Part shown: piece after piece, positions 24,428 to 35,385 of the stretch
Position numbering within the stretch: position 1 is the stretch's first letter
How the letters are laid out: the number at the start of each line of letters is the position of its first letter
From: Tupaia tana
Lineage: Eukaryota; Chordata; Mammalia; Scandentia; Tupaiidae
Assembly: GCA_026018925.1 (NCBI GenBank)
Contig: JAKSZU010000009.1
Coordinates: forward strand, 36,136,415 to 36,200,414
Length of the DNA stretch: 64,000 nt
Reading direction: 5' to 3'
Notes under the pieces: model-generated
Database searches by the model: none
The model's input: only the letters and a program-made list of their open reading frames with translations
What the model was told of the DNA's origin: nothing
Program-made: the position numbers and the translations under genes

Positions 24428-24902
24428 TAAGAAATAATATTTGTATGAAGCTGCTAATCTCCAGAATCCACTCCGAATGTTCAGATACAATATCTTGGTA
24501 CACCCAAAATCCATTTGTACCACACCAATGTGTTATGCTAGTTGGGAAGCTCTGGATACAGGAAAAGTCTGATCTTATAGTTTAAAGTTACATCTACAAT
24601 AGAACATGTTTTTGGAAGGTCTTGAAACACATGTTTCAAATTTTTTTTGTTAATTTGTAAAATATGACATGGCACACTTGTTCTTATTTTTGCCATTTCT
24701 ACTCCATTCTATCTATACAACTGTAAGACTATCATTGTATACTCACTGTTTTCAGGGGACAATTGTAATGACTGAAATTCAAATAAAAAGAAAAGAGTTA
24801 ATTTCAGCTTTTAAGTTTAAAGTTCAAAATAGGATTCAAAGATCATAGGAGAGATAACTTTTATGAAGAGGTTTTTTAATCCCAAAATATTCAGCTTTTA
24901 AC

Positions 24903-25141
24903 TTTTTTTTTTTTTTTGGAGAGGTTTTTTTCGCTATAGGGCGCGTGCGCTTGCCAGACAGACAGAGAGAAACATAGATATGGTCACGCCACAATCCCTT
25001 CTCCTCCATTCTCCTCACGGGATCTTGGGCACGCACGCACACGCGCCCGGCGTGAGTTTTAAGCCACCGGGTCCGGGACGCGAACCGTGGTCGACTACAT
25101 GGGAGTCCAGCAACATAGCCATTACGCTAACTGCTGGTTCC
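24903..25141 (-). mobile_element. tRNA-derived SINE, young subfamily, internal deletion
   Basis: It has the GGGAACC start (CTGCTGGTTCCC in reverse) and the TTTCGCTATAGGGCGCGTGC 3' end of the youngest subfamily. About 35-40 bp spanning the C6/G6 hairpin is missing at about 24978, where AAACATAGAT runs straight into ATGGTCACGCC. Confidence 0.92.
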
Positions 25142-25353
25142 CTCAGATTTTCACTTTTATGAAAAATGTATGAAGAAATAAGGTTAATAGAATGCACCTC
25201 CAGAGAAAAGGGGAGGCAAACAACAAATAAAAGTAATTTACCCTGAAATAAATTAGAAAACCTGAATTATATGAGTTTACCCTGAATTAACAAGATTAAG
25301 CATATGACCCTAGGGCAAAACAGTCTCAATTTCGAAACTAATGTTAGTAATAT

Positions 25354-25636
25354 AAACATGGTCCTTGGGGCTAGCAGGTAGCATGCTGGTCATAGTGCTA
25401 TGGTTCAAGTCTTGGACCTGGCAGCATAAAACTCTTAGCAGACATGTGTGCATGTATGCTCAAAATTCCAAGAGGAGAATGGAAAAGAGATTGTAGCATG
25501 GCCAACACTCCTGAGAGCTGATTTCTCACTTTCTCTCTGTCTCTCTCTGTGTCTCCAGTAAGCACATGTGCCCTATAGCAAAAAATAAATAAAAATCTCC
25601 GTAACAGAACAAACAAAAACTAGAAACATGGTCCTT
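25354..25636 (+). mobile_element. tRNA-derived SINE with TSD
   Basis: The copy at 25367-25623 starts GGGGCTAGCAGGTAGCATGC and ends CCCTATAGCAAAAAATAAAT. Its head lacks part of the anticodon arm. The 13-bp TSD AAACATGGTCCTT lies at 25354-25366 and 25624-25636. Confidence 0.9.
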
Positions 25637-26214
25637 TCCATATCTAAATTGCATATTAAGAGATTTTTAATCTGCTACATGCCCTAATGCTTTGATATAT
25701 ATAATCTGAATAAATATTGATTTCTCAGTTAATATTGATAAGTCCAACTATAATTACTCTCTAACTGATAAGTCATTGGACAATACCATCCTGGGCGAAT
25801 TAAATCAGCAAGCCAACATTTTCCAGTTTTAAAAGATGTTGTATCCCACAAAGATGTACAAAAATTAAATGTAAATAAGAAATTATAAAATAAGAGATAC
25901 CTTCTGTTCTTTTATAACTTTAGTTTTCCTATGTTACTAGTATTCAAAACATTTCACAACAGTAGTTAACAAATTTCTAAAGAATCTGGGGCTGCTGAAC
26001 TCAAGCTGTTTAGGAATCATCCAATTTTACTTTTTTTCTGCATCAAGTTTTTGCCCCCTCGTAGATGTTCTACTTTTTCTGATTGTCTGATTGTAGTTGG
26101 AAATTTTTTTCTTTATATTATTTTAATTTATTTTATTCATTAAATATAGTTGAAAAATTAGAGTTTTGAGTACTAATTCCCTGCTTTCCTGCACTTATTT
26201 TCTCATTAGGTATT
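25637..26214. other. Unassigned, no gene seen
   Basis: AT-rich; no clear repeat or open frame. Confidence 0.4.
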
Positions 26215-26345
26215 AATTATCTATACAATTTCGCCATGTACTATCTGTATGACTTTGAATAACTTACTGAATTTCTCTCTGCCTCAGTTTCTTTGCCTAT
26301 AAAATGACTGTAGTAGAAAGAGTTAAATAAGCAAACTAAGAGATA
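26215..26345 (+). repeat. MIR fragment
   Basis: ATGACTTTGAATAACTTACTG, CTCTCTGCCTCAGTTTCTTT and GCCTATAAAATGACTGTAGT match the MIR 3' half (…cctcagtttcctcatctgtaaaatg…). Confidence 0.75.
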
Positions 26346-26564
26346 TTAATTAGATTAAGGTCAGTAAATGATATCTGTTGTATGAATGATTTTGGTAGTG
26401 GACTAGTACTGGGTAATGACCTTAAAAACAGTAAGAAAAAAAGTTAAAGAATTGTAAAGATGGCTTAGTACATGCCCAATTCATGTGCTGAGAATGTACA
26501 AAGATGAAGCCAGAGTTACAATAAAAGCTATTATTTCTTGTTTATTATGTGTAAGCATCAAACT

Positions 26565-26705
26565 AAATGTCTACATGTTGCCTCATTTTAATCCTCACAA
26601 TAATATTAATTTTGATCATTCTCTAGAGATGAGGAAACTGAGGGTCCAAGAAGATAGGTAACTTTTCCTAGTTCTCATAAAGAGTAAATTGTGAATTATG
26701 ACTCT
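26565..26705 (-). repeat. MIR fragment, reverse
   Basis: CCTCATTTTAATCCTCACAA, TAGAGATGAGGAAACTGAGG and AGGTAACTTTTCCTAGTTCTC follow the MIR core in reverse. Together with 26215-26345 it forms an opposed pair. Confidence 0.75.
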
Positions 26706-27177
26706 ACTTCTGGAAAACATTATTAGCTATTCGATGCACTACCTTACCATCACTCCTGAGTGAGTGAGGTTTCCTCATCCTTATAATTCTTCCTAAAACT
26801 TTGAAGCTATATATGCTATTCATATATACTGAAGAAAGTTATCAGGATAATCCAAGGAAACATTTACTGTGCGATGAATTTGTGGAAAAGAAGATATTGT
26901 TGGTCTGGATTATTTTTACAAATGCTCTAATAATCACTTCATACTGCATACCGTAACTAACTTGTTTACCTACTGTTGAAAATTTCATCCCTTAATATTT
27001 TCATTTTTCACTTTACTCATTTGTGAAGTTTTTTTAACATCATTATGACGTAGTATATAAGATTTCAAATCAATCATCTGAGTTACCACCAAAAAACCTA
27101 GAATGAACAAAGCAAACTCAAACCAAGCAGAAGGAAATAAATATGAAGTGCAGGAATCAATTAAATTTAAAAGAGAA

Positions 27178-27240
27178 GGCCAGCAGGTGACGTGGTGGTT
27201 AAGAGTGCTTGACTCCTACATGGCCGACTGCAGGACTTGG

Positions 27241-27297
<57 letters not shown>

Positions 27298-27360
27298 GTT
27301 CCTCTCTCTGTTCCTCTTTGGTCAAATAAAATTAAATAAATAAATAAATAAAATTTAAAA
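27178..27360 (+). mobile_element. tRNA-derived SINE, type B, with long (CT)n
   Basis: GGCCAGCAGGTGACGTGGTG, a shortened B-box region, then an uninterrupted (CT)n of about 40 bp (27248-27288), TTTGGTCAAATAAAATTAAA and an (AAAT)n tail. Confidence 0.85.
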
Positions 27361-28100
27361 TAAAAAAGATTAACAAGATGATAAAACAATACTATTAACA
27401 GCTTTAGGCTAATAAATTCAACAGCTTAGAAGAAATAGGCCAGTTCCTCAAAAATTATAAATTATGAAACTAGAGATAGATAATCCAAATATCTCTTAAG
27501 TATTAAAGAAGTGAATACGTAACTAAAGAGTTCCTGAAAAAGAGAACTATAGGGACCAGCAGTTAGCGTAATGGCTGTGTTGCTGAACTCCCATGTAGTC
27601 GACCGCGGTTCGAGTCACGGACCCGGTGTCTTTAACTCATGCCGGGTGCGTGTGCGTGCGTTCCCAAGATCCCGAGAGGAGAATGGAAGAGAAGGGTTTG
27701 TGGCGTGACAGTCCCGCCTGGGGGTTGATTTCTCGCTTTCTATCTCTCTGTCTCTCTCTGTCTTTCTGGCGAGCGCATACGCCCTATAGCAAAAACCTCT
27801 GGGGAGAAAAAAAAAGAGAACTGTAGGCCCAGATGGTTTCACTGTCAAATGTTATCAAATCATTAAGGAAGAATTAACACATCTTTTAAACAACACCTTC
27901 CTTACTAATATTTTGTTGAGGCAAATCTAAGTTCATAAGAAATATTGATCTGAACATTTCTTTTTTTGTACTGCTATCATCTGGTTTTGGTATCAAGATA
28001 GTACTGGTCTTATAAAATATTTCTTTGAGTTAAGAAATATTCCATCCTCTTCTATTTTCTGGAAGAGATTGTATAAAAAGTGACAATTATTCTTTAAATG
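27361..28100. mobile_element. L1 ORF2 pieces in opposite orientations
   Basis: 27361-27551 and 27811-27955 are plus-strand ORF2 sequence ending with the GGCCCAGATGGTTTCACTGT motif (GPDGFT coding) and its downstream block. 27955-28100 is ORF2 in reverse (CTGGTTTTGGTATCAAGATA, TTCTATTTTCTGGAAGAG). Adjacent, oppositely oriented ORF2 segments suggest inversion during insertion or two insertions. All are non-coding. A SINE splits the plus part. Confidence 0.65.
27539..27826 (+). mobile_element. tRNA-derived SINE, type A, with TSD
   Basis: The element at 27552-27810 has a GTTCGAGTC B box, CGTGTGCGTGCG, a CGCCTGGGGG remnant hairpin and CCCTATAGCAAAAACCTCTG. The TSD is AAAGAGAACTATAG before and AAAGAGAACTGTAG after. 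It disrupts an older L1 ORF2 piece. Confidence 0.94.
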
Positions 28101-28109
28101 TGCTTCCCT

Positions 28110-28700
28110 AAGCCTGATGTCCCTAAGTGGAGGTAGGAGACATGTGGCCTGATGGGACACATAGAACATGTTGTCAGGACATCTAGTTCTGGTGGAGCCC
28201 CCTCTCAATTCCTCCCGGTGCTGCGTATAGGGGAAGATCATACTTCTATGGGTCACTGAGTGTGGCAAGGTCAAGGTTGAGGGTAGTTGGACCTATGGAA
28301 CAGAGAGAACTTTCCAGGTCCTGCTCTTTTGACCGTCCAGTGCCAGTGGGGCTACCACTTGATCTAGACACTAGGCTTTGTACGTTTCTGCCCCTTGGAA
28401 ACTTTGAGCCTGACTTTGCTTCTGCCTTTCGATAGGTGGTCAGGAAACACTGGATTACTTGTTTTCCCTCAAGCCCTAGAGTCCCTTAGGCAGTCTGTCT
28501 TCCCTTGTTTACCCTTTGCAGTTCTCTTATGATTATTTGTTATGTTATTTATAAGCTTTTTACTTGTACTAAGTGAAGTGAAGCTGCACAAAATGAGTCT
28601 ATGCCATCTTGTCCCTAATCAGTAGGCTGTTTTATGTTCTTTTAAATCCTGATTTCTGGAGTTACTGTTTTCAGAGAGAAAGGGTTGATAAGGCTTCTTA
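28110..28700. other. Unassigned, more GC-rich than its surroundings
   Basis: Contains several non-AT-rich blocks (GTGGAGCCCCCTCTCAATTC, CACTTGATCTAGACACTAGG). The 93-codon frame at 27993-28274 overlaps L1 sequence and is not considered real. It could be an L1 5'UTR or an ERV remnant; I cannot decide. Confidence 0.35.
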
Positions 28701-28719
28701 TTTCACTTTAATTCTGGAA

Positions 28720-28777
28720 ATGGAAATTATAAAACATAGAGTTGCCATACAACCCAATAATTCTACTCTTAGGTATA
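28720..28777 (+). mobile_element. Short L1 ORF2 fragment
   Basis: GAGTTGCCATACAACCCAAT and AATTCTACTCTTAGGTATAT match the L1 ORF2 C-terminal block (LLGIYP region). It is cut off by the MITE at 28778. Confidence 0.6.
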
Positions 28778-28913
28778 TGAAGGGCTTTCAAAAAGCTAGT
28801 GGAAAATGTATATTCTGGAAAAATTATGAAAGGATTTTTTTTAATTATAAAAAAATAAACTCATGTTTTAATTCCATTTCTCACAAACTTGGAAGTCACC
28901 TCATATATCCTTA
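28778..28913. mobile_element. Mariner-like MITE, second family
   Basis: TA flanks both sides (28776-28777 and 28914-28915). The left end TGAAGGGCTTTCAAAAAGCT and the right end as reverse complement TGAGGTGACTTCCAAGTTTG are imperfect inverted repeats, with (T)n and (A)n stretches inside. It is 136 bp, non-coding and inserted in or next to an L1 fragment. Confidence 0.55.
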
Positions 28914-28915
28914 AA

Positions 28916-29864
28916 CTCTTAATCTAACATGAAAAAGTATCCATAGATTTGTCCTACCATATGTATGTTCTCCATAAATTTATTTTTCATTCTTCATAAC
29001 ATCACCCCTCTCTTCATCTAAATCCTTCTTATTAGTACACTTTCCCCCATTCTGCCACCATGCTTATATTAATGAAATTACCACTGGAATGCTCTTCATT
29101 TTCTTTAATCAACTGACATCAATTTAGTGAAGAACAAAATTAGAATAATCAAACATTATGAAACTCTACTGCACTGACTTCACATTTTGCCCACTTATTA
29201 GCATCCCCAGGAGAAATTTTATCAAAATTTCTTCAGCACTAAACAAGTAGTATTTCTCCTCGTATATTTTGTCCTTCTTCATAAGCTATATTTTATACTC
29301 TCACAAAACCTATAATAGGACTAACCTCTGAGGAAAATAATAGCTTCTAGTAGGACTTTAAAGCAATCATTTAAACTATTTTGATGAAAGCCTCTCAAAT
29401 ATTTATGCTTTGTATTTATAAATATTTCACATATTTATGGACTGTATTTAGACTTGGGAATACAGAGGGATTTCAGGCAGTATAATTTAAATAATAGGTT
29501 CAATTCTGTTTGATTTTAATTCATAGACTTAAATTATGTGACCAGATGTCAAGAGAAAAACTGGAAACTCTCCTACCCTGTGAATGAATGATATTGTGTG
29601 AAAAGACAGATGGTAAAGAACAACAAACATTCTATGAAATGTGTTTTTGCTTTGAAAACCCCCTGAAGTTTAAAACATGGCCTTTATTGAAATTGTACTA
29701 AGACATGTCTGTAAATTCCAAATCTATGGTAAATAGGCTATACTGACAACATGAAGTCTATTTACACAGTAGTTAAGTGGGTATTCAATGAATACATAGT
29801 CTATTTACTCTAGGATCAAAATCTGCCTTTTAGGGGCAACCTATTTTTTCTTTTCCTTATTTTT
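28916..29864. other. Unassigned AT-rich sequence
   Basis: No gene, repeat or microsatellite that I can support. Confidence 0.4.
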
Positions 29865-30125
29865 TTTATGTTCAATCAAAAATCATACTGAGTGAATTTT
29901 CCCATCGTGAATACACTGTACATTGGTTCAGTCAAAGATATTATCATATTATCAACAGATAATTTTCCATTTTTGTATCCCTTAAATGTTTTGCTTTTTT
30001 CTTTTCCCCCTTGATTCCTTCCTTCTCCCCATCTCCCATTTCCCACATATAGATATAGTATCCACAGTTGCTCTTGATGCCTTTATACCTTCCAATCTTT
30101 CTATTGAATGAGCTCTGGCATTCAA
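29865..30125 (-). mobile_element. L1 3'UTR fragment
   Basis: Reverse L1 3' end: TTCAATCAAAAATCATACTG, ATTATCAACAGATAATTTTC, CATTTTTGTATCCCTTAAAT and TATCCACAGTTGCTCTTGAT keep the order of the L1 3'UTR copies elsewhere in this window. Confidence 0.75.
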
Positions 30126-30367
30126 AGATGCCAAAGACATTTTCACTGCTGATCAGGGTTGGCAGGTGGCATGGTGGTTAAGGTGGCTGGGTTCCCACAT
30201 GGCCGATCACGGTTCAAGTCCTGGACCTGGCAGCTACTTTTCTCACTTTCCTTTTCTCTCTCTCTGGTCAATTTAAAAAAATAATAATGACACTGAATAA
30301 AATTAAATAAAAATAATTTTTTAGTAAATTTTTAAAAAGATGCCAAAGAATTTTTCACTGCTGATTA
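30126..30367 (+). mobile_element. tRNA-derived SINE, type B, unusually long TSD
   Basis: The element lies at 30156-30337 (GGTTGGCAGGTGGCATGGTG, a B box GGTTCAAGTCC, TTTCTCACTTTCC, an A-rich tail). Its flanks are direct repeats of about 30 bp (30126-30155 and 30338-30367, both starting AGATGCCAAAGA) with one or two differences. Confidence 0.88.
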
Positions 30368-31099
30368 TTTCTAAACTGTCGACAGTACATTTGGTTCCAA
30401 AGATATTGAAATAATAAGATCACAGATCTTCTCCCATATGAAACAACAAATTAAGGACAAAGTATATGTAACAATTATTTTCAAGACACTGAATATCTAG
30501 CAATAAAGGATGTGATCTCTGAAAGATAGAAAATAAATGAGGTGAGTCCTATATATGGTTGTTTTAGCACAGAGCTTTGAGTTTCTAGATCACAAGGAGA
30601 GGAATCTCAGGTAGAGCCCATTGGATTCACTTAGTTGAAGAGAAAGAGCTGAGACTATAAGAAAGTTAAGGTAGCCAGAGTTAATAGAAGTGCATACTGA
30701 AAAAGAGAGAGCTGCACTCAGGTATCCAGCTGAGTATGAGTACATGCTTATGAGGATAATCTCCAAGGCCTTGAAAGAGCTTCCAGTGGATTAGAGGTGA
30801 GAATTATCTCTATTCACGTAGTTGCAGGAATAGTGAAATACCACCAGCTTGATAAGTGAACCTACATATTTGTAAGGCATTGTGTAAAGAGAATAGAAGG
30901 ATCTAATCTCAATACTAAGAAATAATTATTCCTACACTGCAAACTGCTCCTGTCTTATTTAACAAAGGATCAAATTGTTTCCAAGTAACTTAGCTATATT
31001 CCAGAACAAAGGTTCATATATACCAAAAATACATAAATAAATAAATAAAAAGCATCAAGTACACCCAACAGTGTAACTAGTAATTGCTGAAATACAATC
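30368..31099. other. Unassigned, no gene seen
   Basis: AT-rich sequence with no long frame and no recognisable repeat. Confidence 0.4.
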
Positions 31100-31382
31100 A
31101 AAAGTTGGGAACCAGCAGTTAGCGTAATGGCTATGTTGCTGGACTCCCATGTAGTAGACCGCGGTGCGCGTCCCAGACCCGGTGGCTTAAAACTCACGCT
31201 GGGCGTGTGTGCGTGCATGCCCAAGATCCCAAGAGGAGAATGGAGGAGAAGGGATTGTGGTGTGGCCATCCCCCCTGGGGGGTGATTTCTCACTTTCTGT
31301 CTCTATGTCTCTCTCTGTCTGTCTGGAGAGTGCACGCGCCCTATAGTGAAAACCTCTCCAAAAAAAAAAAAAAAAAAAAGTT
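31100..31382 (+). mobile_element. tRNA-derived SINE, young subfamily, with TSD
   Basis: The element (31107-31376) starts GGGAACCAGCAGTTAGCGTA, carries an intact CCCCCCTGGGGGG hairpin, GTCTCTATGTCTCTCTCTGT and CTATAGTGAAAACC. AAAAGTT is repeated on both sides. Confidence 0.94.
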
Positions 31383-31765
31383 ACCCGTCATGTGAAGAAA
31401 CACAAAAATAAGAACATGAGAAAAATCAATATATTGAAACTCATTCAGAACTAGTACAGGTATTAGATATAGCAAAACCATCAAAAAATTGTTTTGAGTT
31501 CTATATACTCACCAAAACATTAAACATGTAAAAGATATAAAAAGTATCCAAAGTGAACATCTATATTTGAAAAATATATTAATAAAAAATGAATGAAGTT
31601 AACAGCATATTAGCCATTACAGAAGATTAGTGAACTTGAAGACAAAGAAAATATTAAAAATGAAAGAGAAATTTGAAATTCAAAAATTAACATAGTCTCA
31701 ATAAACCATGGGAAATATCAAGTAGCCTAATAATCATGTAAATGGAGACTATGAAGAAAGGGAAA

Positions 31766-31766
<1 letters not shown>

Positions 31767-31800
<34 letters not shown>
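31767..31800. repeat. (CA)n microsatellite
   Basis: A perfect CA alternation of about 33 bp inside the old L1. Confidence 0.95.
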
Positions 31801-31804
<4 letters not shown>

Positions 31805-32643
31805 TATTTGCAAGAAAGGATGACCAAAATTGTATAAATATTATTAACAATATAAATCTGCAAATTGAAGAAGCTCAACAAATATCAAAAAGAATAAACA
31901 AAGAAAACTCATCAAGATTCATTGAAATCAAATTCACTTAAACCATTGGTAGAAAAAAATCTTAAAGCAGCCAGAGGAAAAAAGACACTGTCTATAAAAG
32001 AACAAAGAAAATGATGGCTAACAAACAGTGCAAATGAGAAGGAAAATGGAATAGCATCTTCAAATTACTGAAAGCAACAAGCTGACAACCGGGAATTATA
32101 TACCTAATGAAAATACCTTTTGAAAACAAAGACCAAATAAAGACTCTTACATAGAAAAGCTTAAATAATTCATCACTGGCAGACTCACGGTACAAGAAGT
32201 AAAATTAAAGGAAGTTTTTAGTTTGAAGGTACATGATGCAACATGAAAATCTATATCTATTCTAAAAAAAACGAGAGCACCAAAATGATGACAACATGTG
32301 TTTTAAAAATGAGATTGTATTATTTAAATATGTTTACATCATTTTTTTTTCTAGAGAAAATTTGCAAAATGCAGTATAGTATTTAAGACATAGTTAAATA
32401 AAATGTATCAAAAGAACACCACAAACTTAAAGAAGGAAGAAGTAGAAGTATACTATTGTAAGGTTCTTATGCTATATAGGAAGTGGTATAATGTCACTTG
32501 AAGGTAAATTAATCTAAAAGAAGACAGAAAAGGAGAAAAAAAAGAGAAAAGAAATGGGAAAAATAGAAGTATAGCACACTTAAATATAGCACACTTAAAT
32601 AGAACCAGATCAATAATCACATTAAATATAAATGGTCTAGACC

Positions 32644-33045
32644 CTGACTTTTGACAGAAAGTGAATGAATATGGAAGATTTACTGCTGAGTGAAGCAAGT
32701 CAGGCTATGAAGGAGAGACATTGTATGTCTCCACTCAATATGTACCAAGTGTCTGTACTCTCTGACCAAAACTGAATGACTAAAGGGTATAGAAACATAA
32801 TAAATGGTTGTGAAAACCAGATATAGTGCAGGAAGAGGGTAGGTGAAGGAGTAGAGTCTGAGGAATGACATTAAGGAGAAAAATAGAGAGGCAAAGCATT
32901 TATGGGACAAAGAAATGGGTTATTATCTGTTGAAGATAACTTTATAGTATTGTCAACTGGACTGGTGAGAAATGTACACATGTTGGAATATTCACCTTGC
33001 AAGCTAAATAACGTGATTAAATTTATAAAAGAAAAAATATATAAA
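32644..33045 (+). mobile_element. 5'-truncated younger L1 inside an older L1
   Basis: From GACAGAAAGTGAATGAATAT it matches the last part of ORF2 and the 3'UTR of the 37635-43908 L1 (compare 43530-43905), including GAAATGTACACATGTTGGAA and the AAAGAAAAAATAT end. The older L1 resumes immediately after it. Confidence 0.75.
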
Positions 33046-33309
33046 TGATCCAATGCCTTAATTACACATCAGGTATTGTTGGATGAGATAAAAAGCAAGA
33101 CTCCATCAGATGCTACCTACAAGAAAAACACTTCAAATATAGAAATATAAAACTGTTTTCATTTTCTGTCAAAATTTTTATTAATACTAAGAAATATAAT
33201 GTGCTTGATATTATATCACACTATGATATTAAACATATTGATGGGAAGGATAGTTTATAATCTCTGAGGACACGTTGTTACACAGCAAGTTCATTGCTCT
33301 GAAAACATT

Positions 33310-33770
33310 TTTTTTTACATTCAATCATTGTGTATCATTACAGCATACCAAATGACTTGCTAAAAGGAAACAGATGGGGACCAGCAGATGGCATAATGGT
33401 TATGTCACTGCACTGTCACATAGTCAACTGTGGTCCCAGACCTAGCAACCTAAAACTCACACAGGGTGTGTGTGCATGCATGTCCAAGATTCTGAGATGA
33501 CAATAGAGGAGAAGGGATTGCATTACCTCTGGAGGGTTGACTTCTCGCTCTCTGTCTCTCTGTCTCTCTGGTGAACACTTGCACCCTATAGCAAAAATCT
33601 CTTTCTAAACAAACAAACAAACAAAAAACAAAGGAAACAGATTGCGAAAGATTTATCATGCTAACATTAATTGAAATGTATACATGTTGGAATATTCACT
33701 TTGCAAGCTAAGTGACATATGTGATTGAATGTATAAAAGAGATTGAAATAAAAAATATTTTAAAAAGAAA
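33310..33770. mobile_element. Inverted L1 3' end (twin-priming type)
   Basis: 33310-33365 reads as reverse L1 3'UTR (CATTCAATCATTGTGTATCA). 33650-33765 reads as forward L1 3'UTR (ATACATGTTGGAATATTCAC, GTGATTGAATGTATAAAAGA) with an A-rich end. The junction between opposite segments fits a 5' inversion at insertion. A SINE with its own TSD sits in between. Confidence 0.6.
33363..33643 (+). mobile_element. tRNA-derived SINE, type A, with TSD
   Basis: The element at 33376-33628 has the head GGGACCAGCAGATGGCATAA, a short body that has lost most of the hairpin, CCCTATAGCAAAAATCTC and an (AAAC)n tail. AAAGGAAACAGAT flanks both sides. Confidence 0.9.
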
Positions 33771-34354
33771 GCTGGACTGGCTTTATTAATATCCAACAAA
33801 ACAAATTTTTGAGCAAAGAACATTAGCAGAGATAAAGAGGTTTACTTCATAATATCAAGATGTTAATTCATCCAGAGAATCTAACAAACGTATACATTTA
33901 TGTATCTAATAAATGAGCTTCAAAATATATGAAGTAAAAACTGATAAAACTTTTTTTTTCATCTCATGACAAAATGTTCTTGGGTATAAAGGTTTTCTAA
34001 TGAAATGTAAAAGCAAAGTTAAACTGTGATTTATTATAGCTTTATAAGGTCAGAAGAAGCCTCAGTGAAGATACTAATTTTATCTTATACCTGTTTATTT
34101 TCATCTTTTACTTCTGAAATAAAAAAGTTACAGAATTCAATATACCAATTGGGAATACTTAAGCAATTCAGTTATCCTCTGAAATTTAGCTTTCTTGTTT
34201 ATAAAATGTAGTAATTCTATATACCCAAGGCACTTTACAGAACTGTTTTGAGGAATAAATTATATAAATGATAATAGATTTTTTTCACTTTCTTTTTTAT
34301 TTATTTTTTCATAAATCAAAATTTATGGAATGCTTTTTTTCCCCCACAGAGAAC

Positions 34355-34605
34355 TTGTTTAAGGAATAATGCGCAAATATTTTATTCTATTCCAAGGGTT
34401 TTCTTTGCACTCTAATTATTGTTTCTTTTGTTGTAAAGAACTTTTTAACTTGATGTAATCCTACTTGTCTATTTTTTGGAATATTGCCCAGGGTTTAAGG
34501 GTCTTATTTAAGGTATCTTGGCTTACTCCAATGTCTTCAAGAGTTTCCCTTAAGTTTTCTACCAGTAGTTTATAGCATATGAAATGTTTACGTTGCTTTT
34601 ATTGT
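34355..34605 (-). mobile_element. L1 ORF2 fragment
   Basis: Reverse ORF2: CTTGATGTAATCCTACTTGT, TAAGGTATCTTGGCTTACTC and TCTACCAGTAGTTTATAGCA correspond to the same block seen at 43920-44050. Confidence 0.75.
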
Positions 34606-35118
34606 CATTAGCTGATTCTGCTAGTTTAAAAGTAATGAATTACTCATATTTATTGGGATTTTCATTTAGTATTCCTAAAACCTTCAATTTCCTTAACCAT
34701 TTGTGATGCAGATCCCACTTATACAGTGGTTTCAAAAGTGTAGTCTACTGCCCACTGGTATGAGAATCAGTTTAGATAGTTTCAGTAAATGAGGATTCCT
34801 GGGCATCATACTATACCTACTAAATCAAAAAACTAAATATGTGCATTTAGAATAAATTCACTAAATTAGCACCTTTCAAACTTCCAAAGCTATCACTATG
34901 ATCCATAGGGGAAAAAAAATCTTACCTAACAAATGTATGCATACATACTTAACTACAACAAATTTTATTAAACAATACTCATTCTTACTATGTAATTCAC
35001 AGTAATGTTTTCTATTATACTTTATTCTGGTTAGCTTAAATTAACAAACTGTTTATGATACATTAAACTGATTTCATGACCTGCAAATGGGTTTAAAAGA
35101 CATGGTTTAAAAAACTGC
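34606..35118. other. Unassigned, no gene seen
   Basis: AT-rich; no repeat recognised. Confidence 0.4.
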
Positions 35119-35385
35119 ACTATGAGCCAACCCATGGCCTCGTGGTTAAGGGAGCTGGATCCCACATGGCCAACAGAGAAGTTTGAGTTCTAGACCTGGC
35201 AGCTTTTCAAACATGCCAAACACATGTGCATGCATTGCTCAAATCTCAAAAGAAGGGAGGAATGGAGAAGGGATTGTGAAATGGCTATCCCCCAGGACAG
35301 TGCTTTCTCTCTCTCCCTCCACTTGTTCCATCTCTCTCTGGTGATCACATGCAACCTGTGGCAAATTAAAAACAGAAACCAAAAA
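35119..35385 (+). mobile_element. Older tRNA-derived SINE, type A
   Basis: The head GAGCCAACCCATGGCCTCGT, AACACATGTGCATGCATTGC, a CCCCAGGACAG hairpin remnant and CAACCTGTGGCAAATTAAAA. It is substantially diverged. Confidence 0.8.

Larger units (their letters stand above)
31390..33950 (+). mobile_element. Old plus-strand L1 (L1M-like), interrupted
   Basis: The segment covers the ORF1 C-terminal half (a GACAACCGGGAATTATATAC block near 32080 and AAATAAAGACTCTTACATAG) and the ORF2 start (ATCACATTAAATATAAATGG at 32617, coding ITLN-NG). After an inserted L1 (32644-33045) it continues with ORF2 endonuclease-region sequence (GATGCTACCTACAAGAAAAA) to about 33950. The reading frames are destroyed. Confidence 0.65.

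Noticed and set aside
28609..28914. 101-codon plus-strand frame
   Set aside because: It crosses an L1 ORF2 fragment and a MITE, so it is an accidental fusion of repeat sequence.
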